This document shows, piece after piece, positions 44,209 through 53,731 of a stretch of 64,000 nucleotides of DNA. The stretch comes from Hymenobacter baengnokdamensis. Its GTDB lineage: Bacteria; Bacteroidota; Bacteroidia; Cytophagales; Hymenobacteraceae. Made by a program: the position numbers and the translations under genes. Location: positions 1,054,001-1,118,000 of the forward strand of contig NZ_CP044285.1 in the NCBI RefSeq assembly GCF_008728635.1, given 5' to 3'. Each line of letters begins with the position of its first letter. The stretch's first letter is position 1. The notes beneath the pieces were generated by a model. That model did no database searches. It saw nothing but the letters and a program-made list of their open reading frames with translations, and was not told the origin of the DNA.

Positions 44209-46419
44209 TTAGGAAGCGCAGGCCAGTAAAGTAAAATCGGCTAGTTGGCTACTGGCGGTGTGCTTATATTCCAATACCCACCCAATCAGCACTTTGCCCT
44301 TCTCCGTGCTAAGCCGCACGCGGCCCTTAGGGTTCGTAAGCAGTGCTTGGTGCTGCGCGCGGCTGACCGGGGCCGTAAACGTATAGGTGAGCCCCCGCCA
44401 AAGAGGTTGGTCCAGGTCGGTGACGGCGACATCCCCACCTTCCGCAATCGGAGCCGCTTCTCCTGCCAGCTGGCTTACAAGCGTAGTGTTGCCTTCGCCA
44501 CTGGTAAAGCGCACCTGATTCAACGGGATAGGCATTAGACCGGCCCGAATGATGGCGCTGTGCCGCCGTAGCATCCGGGCGGGTGAAAGACGCAGATTAT
44601 AAACGGTCTCTGGCGAGAATAGCCCGGTACTTGTCAGCAGCTGCTGGTCGCGCTCAGTAGTATAGCTGCCTCCCTGCCGCACCAGACACACTAGGAAGTT
44701 GGTTGTATCGCGGGCGTCGTCCGTGGTAGAGGTGGCCAGGTAGCGCTGGCGGCGAGTCGTCTCGAGCAGGATGCCGGCCGCCGCAAACTTGCTGCTTTGG
44801 ATATAAGTATTGCTCACTTGGGTGAGCGGCGTAGTCCACTGACGTTTCGAGTTGAATTCTACCAAGCCGTTGACCTGCTCAGCTTGCCACTGCTCGTAAT
44901 TCATCTCTACCACTTGGTAATAGTTTTCCTCTGCTACGTGGATGCGTGCGTCAGTCACCGGCCCCAAGTCCAGCACAATTTCTGTGTCGTAGAAGTAGCT
45001 GGCTGGCTCCACTCGCACGACCTGCACCGGCTGGCCCCGCTGGCCTATTACCCACTCAAATTGATTTCCCAAGCAGTACACAGCTGCTAGTGAGCCAAAC
45101 AAGTCACTCCATGTAGTGAAGAGCGACTTGCGTAAATCCGGCAGGACACCAGTTGGTCCGGGGTCGGTGAGAAGCGGAAAGCCACGTACCTGAAAGCCAC
45201 CGGTAAGTAATGTCAAGCTGCCTGGCCCATCAACCGGGTAAGCCAGCGTCGAATCCGTGCGCCCGAAGAAGTCCGAGCGAAATACATCAACCTCATCGGT
45301 AAGAGCCTGGCAGACTCGGTTTAGTGCCTCATAGGCCAGCACCCCATTAGTGGGGGTGGGCGTAGTCTGGGTATCGGCTGTGATGCGTAAAAACGAGCCT
45401 GGTTGAAAGACCGCCGTAATGGTCGCCTGGTAGGGGTCAGGCGCGTTGCGAGTTAAGTCGTGGACAAACCAGTCGGCAAATAGGAAGACCTCGTCGCCGG
45501 CCTCCAACTCATACCTAAAAAGCTGGGCTGGCACGGCTATCTGGCCCACATAATCCCCGTTGAGGTGGCCCACGGCTATCTCAGGCTGTAGTAGGGTAGT
45601 GCCTCCCTGCAGGCCTGTAACGCGTAAAAAGCAGCTACAGCCGACTTTGGTAAACTGGCGAATAAACAGCCCATTCTCGGTATGGGCCTCGACCCTGGCA
45701 AACAGGGCCAGGGTTATAGTAACGGACTCTTTGCCTTGGGCTGTGTAGATGGCCACGGCGGAGGTCGCGTCGCCAGGCACGAAACCGCCGCCCACCGCGC
45801 CTAGGTTTAGCTCGTTCAACTCAGGCGTGTCGAAACCGAAATACAACAGCTGCTCGTGACTCGGGTCCCCGTTGTCGCCGTACATGGCGGAAGTTGTTAC
45901 GACCTCATTTTGTTGACTTGCCGCGTAGCGCAACATAATAGCCCGCGAGTGCAACTCTACCGACATAAGGGGAGCAGGTGCGCCTGCAAAGCCACTGACG
46001 GAGGTGCCCGCAAACAAGTCCACACTGACGCTGTCTCGGCTTAGGAACCGTTGGAGGTAACCCACTTTTGCCAGGTTGACGTTGATTTGGGTGAGTGTGA
46101 ATTCGGCCGCCAGAAATACAACCTGCCCGTAGTAATAGAGCTGCCAAACGAAGTTGTTCGGCTCCCACTGCTCTACAGTTAATGTCACGTTGGCCTCAAT
46201 GTCAGCCGCGTCGAAAGCCTGTTGCAGGTACGCTTTGCCATCCTTGACAAAGCCGAGGTGCGTGCTGTACTCCACGTCGATGCCATGCGTATTGCGGGCG
46301 CGGGAAAGCGTGACAGCTAACGTGTCCCAGTCAACGGGGTCGTAGCGTAAACGCCAAGGGCCAAGCAGTTCGGAGTTAAGCGTAAAACGGAAAAGTGGGC
46401 TGTTCTGGGGAGAAACCAT
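44209..46419 (-). CDS. Large phage tail protein downstream of tape measure
   Basis: 736 aa, rich in beta strands and Thr/Gln/Leu, without a signal peptide. It starts MVSPQNSPLFRFTLNSELLG and follows the tape measure gene by 17 bp. In siphophage order this is the place of a distal-tail, hub or receptor-binding component. No motif fixes which. A long protein in this place usually belongs to the tail tip. Confidence 0.6.
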   Translation of the reverse strand: MVSPQNSPLFRFTLNSELLGPWRLRYDPVDWDTLAVTLSRARNTHGIDVEYSTHLGFVKDGKAYLQQAFDAADIEANVTLTVEQWEPNNFVWQLYYYGQVVFLAAEFTLTQINVNLAKVGYLQRFLSRDSVSVDLFAGTSVSGFAGAPAPLMSVELHSRAIMLRYAASQQNEVVTTSAMYGDNGDPSHEQLLYFGFDTPELNELNLGAVGGGFVPGDATSAVAIYTAQGKESVTITLALFARVEAHTENGLFIRQFTKVGCSCFLRVTGLQGGTTLLQPEIAVGHLNGDYVGQIAVPAQLFRYELEAGDEVFLFADWFVHDLTRNAPDPYQATITAVFQPGSFLRITADTQTTPTPTNGVLAYEALNRVCQALTDEVDVFRSDFFGRTDSTLAYPVDGPGSLTLLTGGFQVRGFPLLTDPGPTGVLPDLRKSLFTTWSDLFGSLAAVYCLGNQFEWVIGQRGQPVQVVRVEPASYFYDTEIVLDLGPVTDARIHVAEENYYQVVEMNYEQWQAEQVNGLVEFNSKRQWTTPLTQVSNTYIQSSKFAAAGILLETTRRQRYLATSTTDDARDTTNFLVCLVRQGGSYTTERDQQLLTSTGLFSPETVYNLRLSPARMLRRHSAIIRAGLMPIPLNQVRFTSGEGNTTLVSQLAGEAAPIAEGGDVAVTDLDQPLWRGLTYTFTAPVSRAQHQALLTNPKGRVRLSTEKGKVLIGWVLEYKHTASSQLADFTLLACAS

Positions 46420-46436
46420 GATGGGAAACGGCTGGA

Positions 46437-49400
46437 CTAGTTAGTGGGCTTGGAGCGGTAGTACTTGTTTATAAAGCGGGTTTTGCTCTGCTCACGCTTC
46501 ATCCACCGCTCTATCTCGCCCGCGTTGTTAATGCGCTCATATTCCATCTCGTGGATGGCTTTGCGCACCTGCTGCAACTCGGAGACTACCGGGTGATTGG
46601 CTAACTCAAATGCTCGCTGCGTCGTCACCTGCTGCCTGTGGGCATCGCCGCCGCGCAGGCGCGCGGTTTGCTGCTCCATATCTGCCTGCTCGTGCCGGTA
46701 AGTAAGGCGGCCCTGCACGAGGTCGGCCTGCTGCAAGAGCTGCTGTGTTTTATCCGCCGTAAGTACCTGCTCACCGGCTTGCAGGTAGCCTACCGTGGGC
46801 AGCGTTACCAGCCGGAAGGCCCCCGGCTTACCGACGAGTTCCGGGCCTTTCTCGGCCAGTTGCGCAAATTCGGCTGGCCCACCCGTGCGGCCTTTGAAGT
46901 ACTGCGGGATGGGCTTCGAGAGAACAGCAGCGGCCTGTATGCCCCCTAAAATGATGTCCGCCGCAATGAAAGGGATTGCCACCGGCAGGCCGAATTCACC
47001 TAAGCTTTTGCCCACGGCCATCGCCGTGTTGATGGCAATGGAAAACAGGGCCTGGTTACGCTCAACCACCGCTTGGTCATGCTTGATTTTTGCGGAGGCC
47101 TTCGCATGGTCAGCCTCAATCTTGGCTTTGAGAGCTACGTTATCACCAGCCGCCTTGATAGAAGAATCGTACGAGTCCTGCTCGTTTTGCTCCTGGGCGG
47201 CTAGTTGTGCCGTCTGAAAATCGAAAAACCCGCTGACAAGCCCCTGAACGGTTTGGAGCCCCGTCTCGATAATATGGGCGCGCTGCTGCTCTTTTTCTTT
47301 CTCATCTGCCAGCTCTTCCCCACTCATTTTCTTGCGCAGGGCCGCCTTACGCCGCAGCACATCGGCCGTTTCCCCATATTCAGCCTCCAGCGCTGCAATA
47401 GCTTCCGCCTCGCGCTGGTTTTCCAGGTCGCGCACCTCGTGCAGGTAGGTTTTTTCAGAAGTGAACTGCTTGGCGTGCAAATCCTCGGTGCCGAGTAGCA
47501 GCCGGGCGTAGCGGGCGTCCTGCTCGTCAATGTCTTTTTGCGAGTCGTAGACCTTCACCGATGCGCTGGCATTGGCACGCGCCTGGTCGTATTTCTGGTT
47601 GGCCAACTCAATCTTGTCGAGGGCGCCCTGCGCATTGCGAATCTCCGTATCCCGTACCAGGGCTGCCAACTCAATTTGCGCGTGGGCCGTGTCGCGGGCA
47701 GCTTTCTGGCGCTCGTCGTAGGTCTTGTTGACATTGTCGCGGACCTTTTCAGCGGCGGTAATCTCACTTTCCAGCCCGAGCTTATCTAGCTCAGCCAATT
47801 GGTTGAGCAGCGCGTTGCGGAGCGCCAGCTGCTTGTTGTCCCCGTCGCGGGTAGCTTTCAGCAGCTGCTCTTGAAATGCCTCGGTGAGTCGCACGCGGGC
47901 TACAGCCGTGGCGGCATCCCCGTTGAGTTTGTCCTTGTTGGTTTTGTCAGCCTCCCGAATCAGTTCGTCTCGCTCCAGGGCAGCTAGCTGAATGCGAGCT
48001 TGCACGGCCTTTGCCGCGGATGCCGTACGAATAGCCTCGGAGTTGGCTGGGTTATCCGCCTGGCGGTCCAGGTCGGTAATCCGCGCCTGCAAGCGCTGCT
48101 TTTGCAACTCGAACTCCTCTTTGGCCACGTCGGCTACCGACTGCTTCTTTTTCTTGTCGGCTTCCACATCGTCGTCGGTGGCGCGAGTCTGTGCCTTGGT
48201 AGCCCCACTGCTGTCGAGCTGCTGCAGCGCTGCCGCAATGCGCGCCAGTTCCTGCTTACCCTTAGTCAGCTTATCGGTGCTAACCGCCAGCGCATCCTGC
48301 GCCTTGTTTAATTCTTTGGCGCTGGCCACCTGCTCGGCGGGGAAAGAGCGCCCCATCACCTGGTTTGCTAACCCGCTGCTGGCGGCGGCATCCTGCAAGT
48401 TTTGCACGCCCTCGGCGCTGAGGCCGAAGTGCGAAAAAGCCTCTGCCGACTTGTTGGCTATTTCTTGCAGTTTTGCTGTTTCCTGAGCCGTTTGCTCGAC
48501 GTAGTCCGTGTAATTCTTGAGCTTGGTGCGCAACTCATCTTTATTGGCGTCTGCCTCCTGCCGTAACCCATCGATGCGGGTCTGGATAGCGGCGGCCTCA
48601 CTCGTGCCGAACTGCTCGACGAGTTTGGCCCGCGCCTGGGCGAGTTGGAGTTCCTGCTCGCCGCTACGTGTGGTGGCGCCGGCCAGCTTGGTATAGCTGT
48701 CGAGCAACCCCTGTTGGGAGGTAGCCTGCTTAGTGAGCGCTTGGGTATGAGTCACGATGTTGGCGGTGAAGTCTACCAATGGCTTGTCAACCAAGCCGAC
48801 TTTCTCACCGATATAGCTGACAGCGTCACCAATCTTATGAAGCCCATCTGCTACCCATTGTAGGCGCTCGCGGGTTTCATCAATCTGTTCCTTCAAAAAA
48901 TCCCCAAGGCCGCTGTTAGTGAATAGATTACTAATACTGTTTTTTAGCTTCTCGTACGAGCCGCCCAGCGTATCATTCTTGATGGCCGCCTCAGCTGCTA
49001 CCGAATTTCCAGATGCCAGTTCCTGGTTCGCTACTGCCTGCCGTTGGGTATAGGTGTCGAGGTTTCCAGCGAGAGAAATGATGGCCGACTTTGCTTCGCT
49101 CGACTGTAGCTTGAGTGTCTTCAGCAGCGCATTCATGCGAGTGGTAGTATCGCCGCCCGCATTTAGGCCCTTTAAAAATGCCTGGATAGCCCCCTCAAAA
49201 TCAGTGTTGACCAAGCGCTTAAATTCCTTTAGCGTCAGGTTAGCATCTCCCAGCTTCGCAATATCGAATGAAGCCTGCGTCCTGGTCGAAAGAGTAGAAA
49301 AGAGCTTGTTCAGAGCCGTGCCGGAGGTTTCAGCTGAGAAGCCCACTTCCTGCAATACCGTGGCATAGCCTAGCACCTTGTCTAGTCCCAGACCGGCATT

Positions 49401-50849
49401 AGCTGCGATTGCTCCGGTACGTAATGCCACGTCAGCCAGTTGGGGCGCGGTGGCAGCACCCACAGCCCCAAGCTGATTAAGTGCCGAGCCGATGTGCAGC
49501 AGGTTTTGGCTTAAGTCAGTGCCGAGCCCTTTGCCAAAAACGGTGTTAATCTTACCGAGTGCAGTCGCAATTTCCTCCGCCCCGCCTGTAAAGTCGTTGC
49601 CGAGCGCCTGCACCGAAATATCGATGGCCTTGGTGAAGCTTTCAATGTCGGTAGCGGCTACACCCAATTGACCACCTACGCCCGCAATATCTAGCAAGCC
49701 CTGCAAGCTGGTGCGGGTATTCAGCTTTTTAAGGCTATCGGCCAGCGTGTTCGTCTGCTCAATCGTAAGGCCGGTCGTTTTGGCTACGTCCGCAATAGAG
49801 TCACTATACTTAATATTCTCCTCAAATACTTGCTGCAAGGCCGTCGCAACGCCCTGAATTCCATAGTAAGCACCTGCGAATGATTGCGCCAGGCTGGTCG
49901 CATTGTCGCTGAGCGCAGCCGTAGCGCCACCCGATTGCTTAACACCTACCCCGTAGTTGCGCAGCTCCCCATTTACCTTTTGCAGTTCAGCTTCTGTCTG
50001 CTCCAGCTCATTTTGAAGCTGCTGCTGCTGCTCGCGGCTCAAGTTTGTAGCCTGCGATTGTGTACGGAGGGCCTCAGTGTTAGTAAGCAGTGTACTGCGC
50101 TGCTTTTCGAGGCTGCCCACTGCCTCAATGATGGACTCGGCGTAGCGGCCGACGTTGGCGTGACCATCGTTTACCCCTCGTCCGAAGCTGATAAGCGCTT
50201 CGTTTACATCGCCCAAACGCTTTTGTAGGTCGCGGACCTCATCGGCGTTGCTGCCCATGCCGCCCTCCAGGGCTTTGAGCTGGGTACTCAAGGCGCGCGC
50301 CTCATTCTCCATCGCCCGGTACGAGCCCGCCGCGGCCGTGTAGGTGCTGTTGGCCCCACGCAGGGCGCGATTCAGGTCCTCACTACTGGCTTTGAGGTTC
50401 AGAATCTCGGTAGCAGCCTTGCGGATGCCTTCGGTATTGCCGGCGGCGTAGGCCTCTTTGAGAGCGGTCTGCTGCTGCCGTAGTTCCGACGTGAGCACGC
50501 GGGTAGCCTCCGTGGTGGCTTTGCGCGTGGTGGCGATGCCGGCCTCAGCCGCCTGCAGGCGCTGCTGCTCCTGGAAGAGCTGGCCCAGTTGCGCGCTCAG
50601 TGCCGCGTAGCCGGCGCGCTCCTGGTCGGTGAGTAGCGCGGTGGTAGTCAACTGCTGGCGTAGGCCAGCGGTCTGGGTAGCGACGGCAGCCAGGGCCGAC
50701 GTCACTTTTTGCCCATCGCTATCGAGGTTCTTAGCGAATGCTTTGTAGCTCTTACTTAAGCCGGTGACGCTATCTGTAAAAAGCTTTACTTCTTCACTGC
50801 CAGCCCCTAAGGAGCTGAATAAATCCTCGTATTTGATTGGTCCCGCCAT
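46437..50849 (-). CDS. Phage tail tape measure protein
   Basis: 1470 aa. The TP901-type core is at about residues 340-560 (KTTGLTIEQTNTLADSLKKL, GVGGQLGVAATDIESFTKAI and GYATVLQEVGFSAETSGTAL). The flanks are long coiled coils with several heptad-rich segments, and hydrophobic segments (ALFSIAINTAMAVGKSLGEF near 1310) lie near the end. Tape measure length usually sets tail length at about 0.15 nm per residue, giving roughly 220 nm. It follows the frameshifted tail-assembly chaperone, as expected. Confidence 0.9.
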   Translation of the reverse strand: MAGPIKYEDLFSSLGAGSEEVKLFTDSVTGLSKSYKAFAKNLDSDGQKVTSALAAVATQTAGLRQQLTTTALLTDQERAGYAALSAQLGQLFQEQQRLQAAEAGIATTRKATTEATRVLTSELRQQQTALKEAYAAGNTEGIRKAATEILNLKASSEDLNRALRGANSTYTAAAGSYRAMENEARALSTQLKALEGGMGSNADEVRDLQKRLGDVNEALISFGRGVNDGHANVGRYAESIIEAVGSLEKQRSTLLTNTEALRTQSQATNLSREQQQQLQNELEQTEAELQKVNGELRNYGVGVKQSGGATAALSDNATSLAQSFAGAYYGIQGVATALQQVFEENIKYSDSIADVAKTTGLTIEQTNTLADSLKKLNTRTSLQGLLDIAGVGGQLGVAATDIESFTKAIDISVQALGNDFTGGAEEIATALGKINTVFGKGLGTDLSQNLLHIGSALNQLGAVGAATAPQLADVALRTGAIAANAGLGLDKVLGYATVLQEVGFSAETSGTALNKLFSTLSTRTQASFDIAKLGDANLTLKEFKRLVNTDFEGAIQAFLKGLNAGGDTTTRMNALLKTLKLQSSEAKSAIISLAGNLDTYTQRQAVANQELASGNSVAAEAAIKNDTLGGSYEKLKNSISNLFTNSGLGDFLKEQIDETRERLQWVADGLHKIGDAVSYIGEKVGLVDKPLVDFTANIVTHTQALTKQATSQQGLLDSYTKLAGATTRSGEQELQLAQARAKLVEQFGTSEAAAIQTRIDGLRQEADANKDELRTKLKNYTDYVEQTAQETAKLQEIANKSAEAFSHFGLSAEGVQNLQDAAASSGLANQVMGRSFPAEQVASAKELNKAQDALAVSTDKLTKGKQELARIAAALQQLDSSGATKAQTRATDDDVEADKKKKQSVADVAKEEFELQKQRLQARITDLDRQADNPANSEAIRTASAAKAVQARIQLAALERDELIREADKTNKDKLNGDAATAVARVRLTEAFQEQLLKATRDGDNKQLALRNALLNQLAELDKLGLESEITAAEKVRDNVNKTYDERQKAARDTAHAQIELAALVRDTEIRNAQGALDKIELANQKYDQARANASASVKVYDSQKDIDEQDARYARLLLGTEDLHAKQFTSEKTYLHEVRDLENQREAEAIAALEAEYGETADVLRRKAALRKKMSGEELADEKEKEQQRAHIIETGLQTVQGLVSGFFDFQTAQLAAQEQNEQDSYDSSIKAAGDNVALKAKIEADHAKASAKIKHDQAVVERNQALFSIAINTAMAVGKSLGEFGLPVAIPFIAADIILGGIQAAAVLSKPIPQYFKGRTGGPAEFAQLAEKGPELVGKPGAFRLVTLPTVGYLQAGEQVLTADKTQQLLQQADLVQGRLTYRHEQADMEQQTARLRGGDAHRQQVTTQRAFELANHPVVSELQQVRKAIHEMEYERINNAGEIERWMKREQSKTRFINKYYRSKPTN

Positions 50850-50902
50850 AATGTTCGTAAAGTACGAACATTATAATTATACTCTTCGCACGCGAAGAGT
50901 AT
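50848..50902. repeat. Two adjacent hairpins at the tape measure start
   Basis: ATAATGTTCGTA-AAG-TACGAACATTAT (50848-50874) and ATACTCTTCGC-AC-GCGAAGAGTAT (50879-50902), both perfect. The first overlaps the start codon of the tape measure gene, so it could affect ribosome access. Confidence 0.75.
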
Positions 50903-50922
50903 TTCCCTTACTGCCCACCTGG

Positions 50923-51713
50923 CTAGTGGGCTTGCTCCTTGTTGTGTTTGACTGATAGGTGATCTACTGCCGCGTGAAAGGCTACCAACGTGAGCTGCTC
51001 CGGAGCTGCAAATCCGTTCTCGGTTAGGCCCGCGCAGAGCTTAATAAAATTCTGCCGGGCTACGATAAGGAGATTCCGTGGGTCACCATCATCGAAGATA
51101 TCGGGAGTGGTTTGCTCCAGTAGCCACGTATCGACTTCCCGTATTTTTTGCAGGTGCCGAGGCTCGCGCGTTAGCATGTAGTCAGCAAGGGCTACATCCC
51201 GCTGTTGACGCTGCTGCCAGTGTAACAGCAGTTCGCTATCAGCGCCCCCAAAGCGGTGCGGGAATAGCTGCGCTAGTTCCTTAGCTTTTTTTTTAGAAAC
51301 TCAGCCCGGGCATCCTCAATTTGGCCCTGGGTGAGACCGTAGCTGCTCAGGCGACTAATCAGCGCCTTCAAGCCTTCCTCCGATAAATCGGTAGTGGGAA
51401 TCCCATCCACAGCGCCCACCAACACCGCGAAGGCAAGCTGGCCAGGTTGGTCACGCCCACGCATGAATTGAAAATTGTAGTGCAGCAGTGCCAGCTCATC
51501 CGCAGCGTAAACTAGCTGCTTGGAGTCCGCCTGAGCTGCGGCCAGTCGGGCAGCAAGGCTAGCAAAATGGCGGTCGACGGCTTCCTCGTCGGAGCCGATG
51601 CCGGCGTCTTGCATCTGGTAGTGCTGGAACTCAGTGTAGCGGCCCGCCGTGATTTCGTGAGCGCTGAGGTAAAACGAGGCGGTGTGCCCGTTGTCAAGGG
51701 TGAGCGTGCGCAT
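50923..51713 (-). CDS. Tail-assembly chaperone, long form by -1 frameshift
   Basis: Ribosomes that slip one base back on the A9 run (51286-51294) leave the 146-aa frame after LKK and continue as KAKELAQLFPHRFGGADSEL into the frame ending at 50923, with no stop between. The product is about 263 aa. The layout (short protein, slippery run, extended form, then tape measure) is the G/GT chaperone arrangement of long-tailed phages. The upstream neighbour, a 252-aa paralogue, encodes both parts in one frame. Confidence 0.85.
51273..51713 (-). CDS. Tail-assembly chaperone, short form
   Basis: 146 aa, starts MRTLTLDNGHTASFYLSAHE and ends ARAEFLKKKLRN at the slippery run. It contains QLVYAADELALLHYNFQF, then TDLSEEGLKALISRLSSYGL, which align with the N-terminal half of the 252-aa neighbour. 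Known short chaperones bind the tape measure protein during tail assembly. It begins 10 bp after the 252-aa gene stops. Confidence 0.75.
   Translation of the reverse strand: MRTLTLDNGHTASFYLSAHEITAGRYTEFQHYQMQDAGIGSDEEAVDRHFASLAARLAAAQADSKQLVYAADELALLHYNFQFMRGRDQPGQLAFAVLVGAVDGIPTTDLSEEGLKALISRLSSYGLTQGQIEDARAEFLKKKLRN
51286..51294 (-). other. Programmed -1 frameshift slippery site
   Basis: Nine A residues on the minus strand, read CTA AAA AAA AAG in the zero frame. Backward slip yields CTA AAA AAA AAA GCT AAG. The stop of the short form follows 9 bases after the run. Confidence 0.82.
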
Positions 51714-51723
51714 GGGTGGCCGG

Positions 51724-52482
51724 TTAGGAGGGCAGTTGGTAAGTGAAAGGCAATAGGCAGGCGGTGAAAGTGCTCAGGGGCAGCTTCTCCGGGGCTCGGC
51801 TGCGAGAAACCATGGACGAATGAGGATTGTGCAGCATCAACTCGGTGAGCTGCGCAAAGGCACGGTACCGCACAGTGGGGCAAAGCGCCGCGTATTCGGG
51901 AGAGGAGTGGCAGGGCTCCAGCAGGAGCAGGTCGAAGACTGCCTGCGTCACGGCGGCCCGCGTGGTGAGCGGGGGCGCTGCCCCTTCCTGCAAGTGGTCG
52001 AGTAGGGCGAGCGTACGCCGGCGGTGCTGCTCAAATACTTCCACCACACGCTCTTCCGTGTGGGGTGCTGTGTTGTAGAAAGGACGCAACTCGTGCAGGA
52101 GGGCCAAGGCCTGCCGGGTAAGGTGCGGCTGCATCTGCTCTTGCGACAGGCCACAAGCCTGCAGCCAGGCTAAGCGCTCGCGCAGGGCCTCGGGCGAAAA
52201 GTCGGTGACGGGCTGCTGCTCGATATGGGTTACAAGAACTACGAAAGCCCGCGCCTGCGCCGAGGCAGTGAATACTTCCAGGTTGGCCGCGTAAGCCAAC
52301 TGGCTCAACTCGTCAGTAGCAGTGGGGTAGCGAGTCTGCTGAAATCGCAGCTCGTCGGCAGCTTCAATGCCGGCTTCGGGGCTCATGGCCATCTGGTAGG
52401 CCAGCAGGCGTTCAACGGGCAAGTCCAGCAGCGAGGCGCATACGGTGATGGTGCGACGGTTGGCGAGTTGAAGAGTAGGCAT
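51724..52482 (-). CDS. Tail-assembly chaperone-like protein, fused in frame
   Basis: 252 aa. Residues ~60-118 (LSQLAYAANLEVFTASAQAR, then TDFSPEALRERLAWLQACGL) align with the short chaperone, and residues ~120-230 (HRRRTLALLDHLQEG, VFDLLLLEPCHSSPEYAAL) align with its frameshift extension. It thus corresponds to the long form without a frameshift. Tandem duplication of the chaperone is likely. It begins 25 bp after the terminase-like gene upstream. Confidence 0.6.
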   Translation of the reverse strand: MPTLQLANRRTITVCASLLDLPVERLLAYQMAMSPEAGIEAADELRFQQTRYPTATDELSQLAYAANLEVFTASAQARAFVVLVTHIEQQPVTDFSPEALRERLAWLQACGLSQEQMQPHLTRQALALLHELRPFYNTAPHTEERVVEVFEQHRRRTLALLDHLQEGAAPPLTTRAAVTQAVFDLLLLEPCHSSPEYAALCPTVRYRAFAQLTELMLHNPHSSMVSRSRAPEKLPLSTFTACLLPFTYQLPS

Positions 52483-52507
52483 AAGTTGGGGCTGTTCAAG
52501 GGTCGTC

Positions 52508-53095
52508 TTAGAATTGTTCGGCCGCGCGCGCTGCTACTAGCGCGGGCAGCTCGCTTTCAGGCATGGCCCGGGCTGTCATGCTGGCATCGCGGCCATTGTC
52601 GGGCAAGTAAATCTGGGAGCCCACCATCTCGCGGCCCAGGGTGGTGTGGTCCACCGCCGAGAACTCCTTGTATTTCTGGGGCCTATTGGCTTTGAGCAGC
52701 ACCTGCATCAGGCCGTCACTGTACATCTGCTTATGGCCCACGAGTAGCCCACCCTGATAGATGGGCGTGCGCACACCTTTCTCGGCCCGGCGGCGCGCTT
52801 CGAGCTCCAGCAGATCAGTTGCCTCCTCTAGGGCTTCATCCCAGTCCCTAGCAAAGTCCGCATCCCCCTCGTACATGTCGTAGGCGGTCGAGCGGCCAAT
52901 TTTAGCCGCGGTGCAGGCGCGGGTCACATTGCCCAGCTTCTTCATGGACTTGAGAAAAGCAGGGCGCCAGTCCACCGTTTTGGTGGCCCGACGCTCCTTT
53001 CTTGCCGCTGGCTTTTTCACCCCCGCAGACGTGTCCGGTTGTGTGCGGCTAGCAGCCGCTTTTGGCGGCTTTTCCGGCTTCTTCTTGGGTGCCAT
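52508..53095 (-). CDS. Terminase small subunit-like / HTH protein
   Basis: 195 aa. The first ~35 residues are Lys/Ala-rich. WRPAFLKSMKKLGNVTRACT, then KIGRSTAYDMYEGDADFARD is the HTH found in small terminases of the phBC6A51 type (residues ~47-85). The rest, QVLLKANRPQKYKE near 150, is also typical. It overlaps the upstream gene by 47 bp. Small terminases choose the DNA to be packaged. No large terminase follows. Confidence 0.55.
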   Translation of the reverse strand: MAPKKKPEKPPKAAASRTQPDTSAGVKKPAARKERRATKTVDWRPAFLKSMKKLGNVTRACTAAKIGRSTAYDMYEGDADFARDWDEALEEATDLLELEARRRAEKGVRTPIYQGGLLVGHKQMYSDGLMQVLLKANRPQKYKEFSAVDHTTLGREMVGSQIYLPDNGRDASMTARAMPESELPALVAARAAEQF

Positions 53096-53672
53096 AACTG
53101 CTTGAGGTATTAGAGTCTATGGGTGGCTCTGATGCTGGCGCTCCACCCCCAGCGTGTAAGGTGACGGGACCAGGCAAATTATGGCCGTTGGTCGTGAGGT
53201 CGTACCGGAGTGGCGGATAGGCGCCGTGCAACTGCAGAATGCGGTGCGTGGCCTCTATGGCGTCGTACATCTCAATCTCCGTTTCCACGACTTCGGCCGG
53301 GCCCTGCTCAGTCTGTATGGTGTAGCGCCGCTCGACGACGCGGTGTAGCAAGTGATAGTGCTGCTTTGCCTCAGTGGTGCTCAAGTCCACGTGTACCTGG
53401 CCATCCTCCCCCACGCGCAGGAAGGGGGCCACGGAGCCGCGGGCCCAATGACTGAGCCGCACTTTGGCCTCGGCCTGCGAGACGCCCTCCAGGGTAGCCA
53501 GCTGGTCCAAGGCCTGGTGCACGACAGGGTCAGCTAGCCACGCAGCGGCCTGCTCTACCGCTTGCTCGGGCGCCACGCCGGCGGCCCCAGCCGCGGCGGG
53601 GGCATCGCCTTGGTCAACAAAGTGTTCAACGAAGGTTTGCGTCGGAGTGGGAGGTGCTTTCTTAGAAGCCAT
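53049..53672 (-). CDS. Terminase small subunit-like protein
   Basis: 207 aa. The N-terminus TQTFVEHFVDQGDAPAAAGA, then WLADPVVHQALDQLATLEGV reads like the DNA-binding half of XtmA-type small terminases, with the central VHVDLSTTEAKQHYHLLHRV and YDAIEATHRILQLHGAYPPL typical of their C-terminal part. Two different small-terminase-like genes side by side is unusual. The overlap with 52508-53095 implies coupled translation. Confidence 0.6.
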   Translation of the reverse strand: MASKKAPPTPTQTFVEHFVDQGDAPAAAGAAGVAPEQAVEQAAAWLADPVVHQALDQLATLEGVSQAEAKVRLSHWARGSVAPFLRVGEDGQVHVDLSTTEAKQHYHLLHRVVERRYTIQTEQGPAEVVETEIEMYDAIEATHRILQLHGAYPPLRYDLTTNGHNLPGPVTLHAGGGAPASEPPIDSNTSSSYGTQEEAGKAAKSGC

Positions 53673-53731
53673 AACCTGATTGCTAAAAAATTAAATTGTC
53701 GTAAATTACGTACATTATGAATGGCTCTGTG

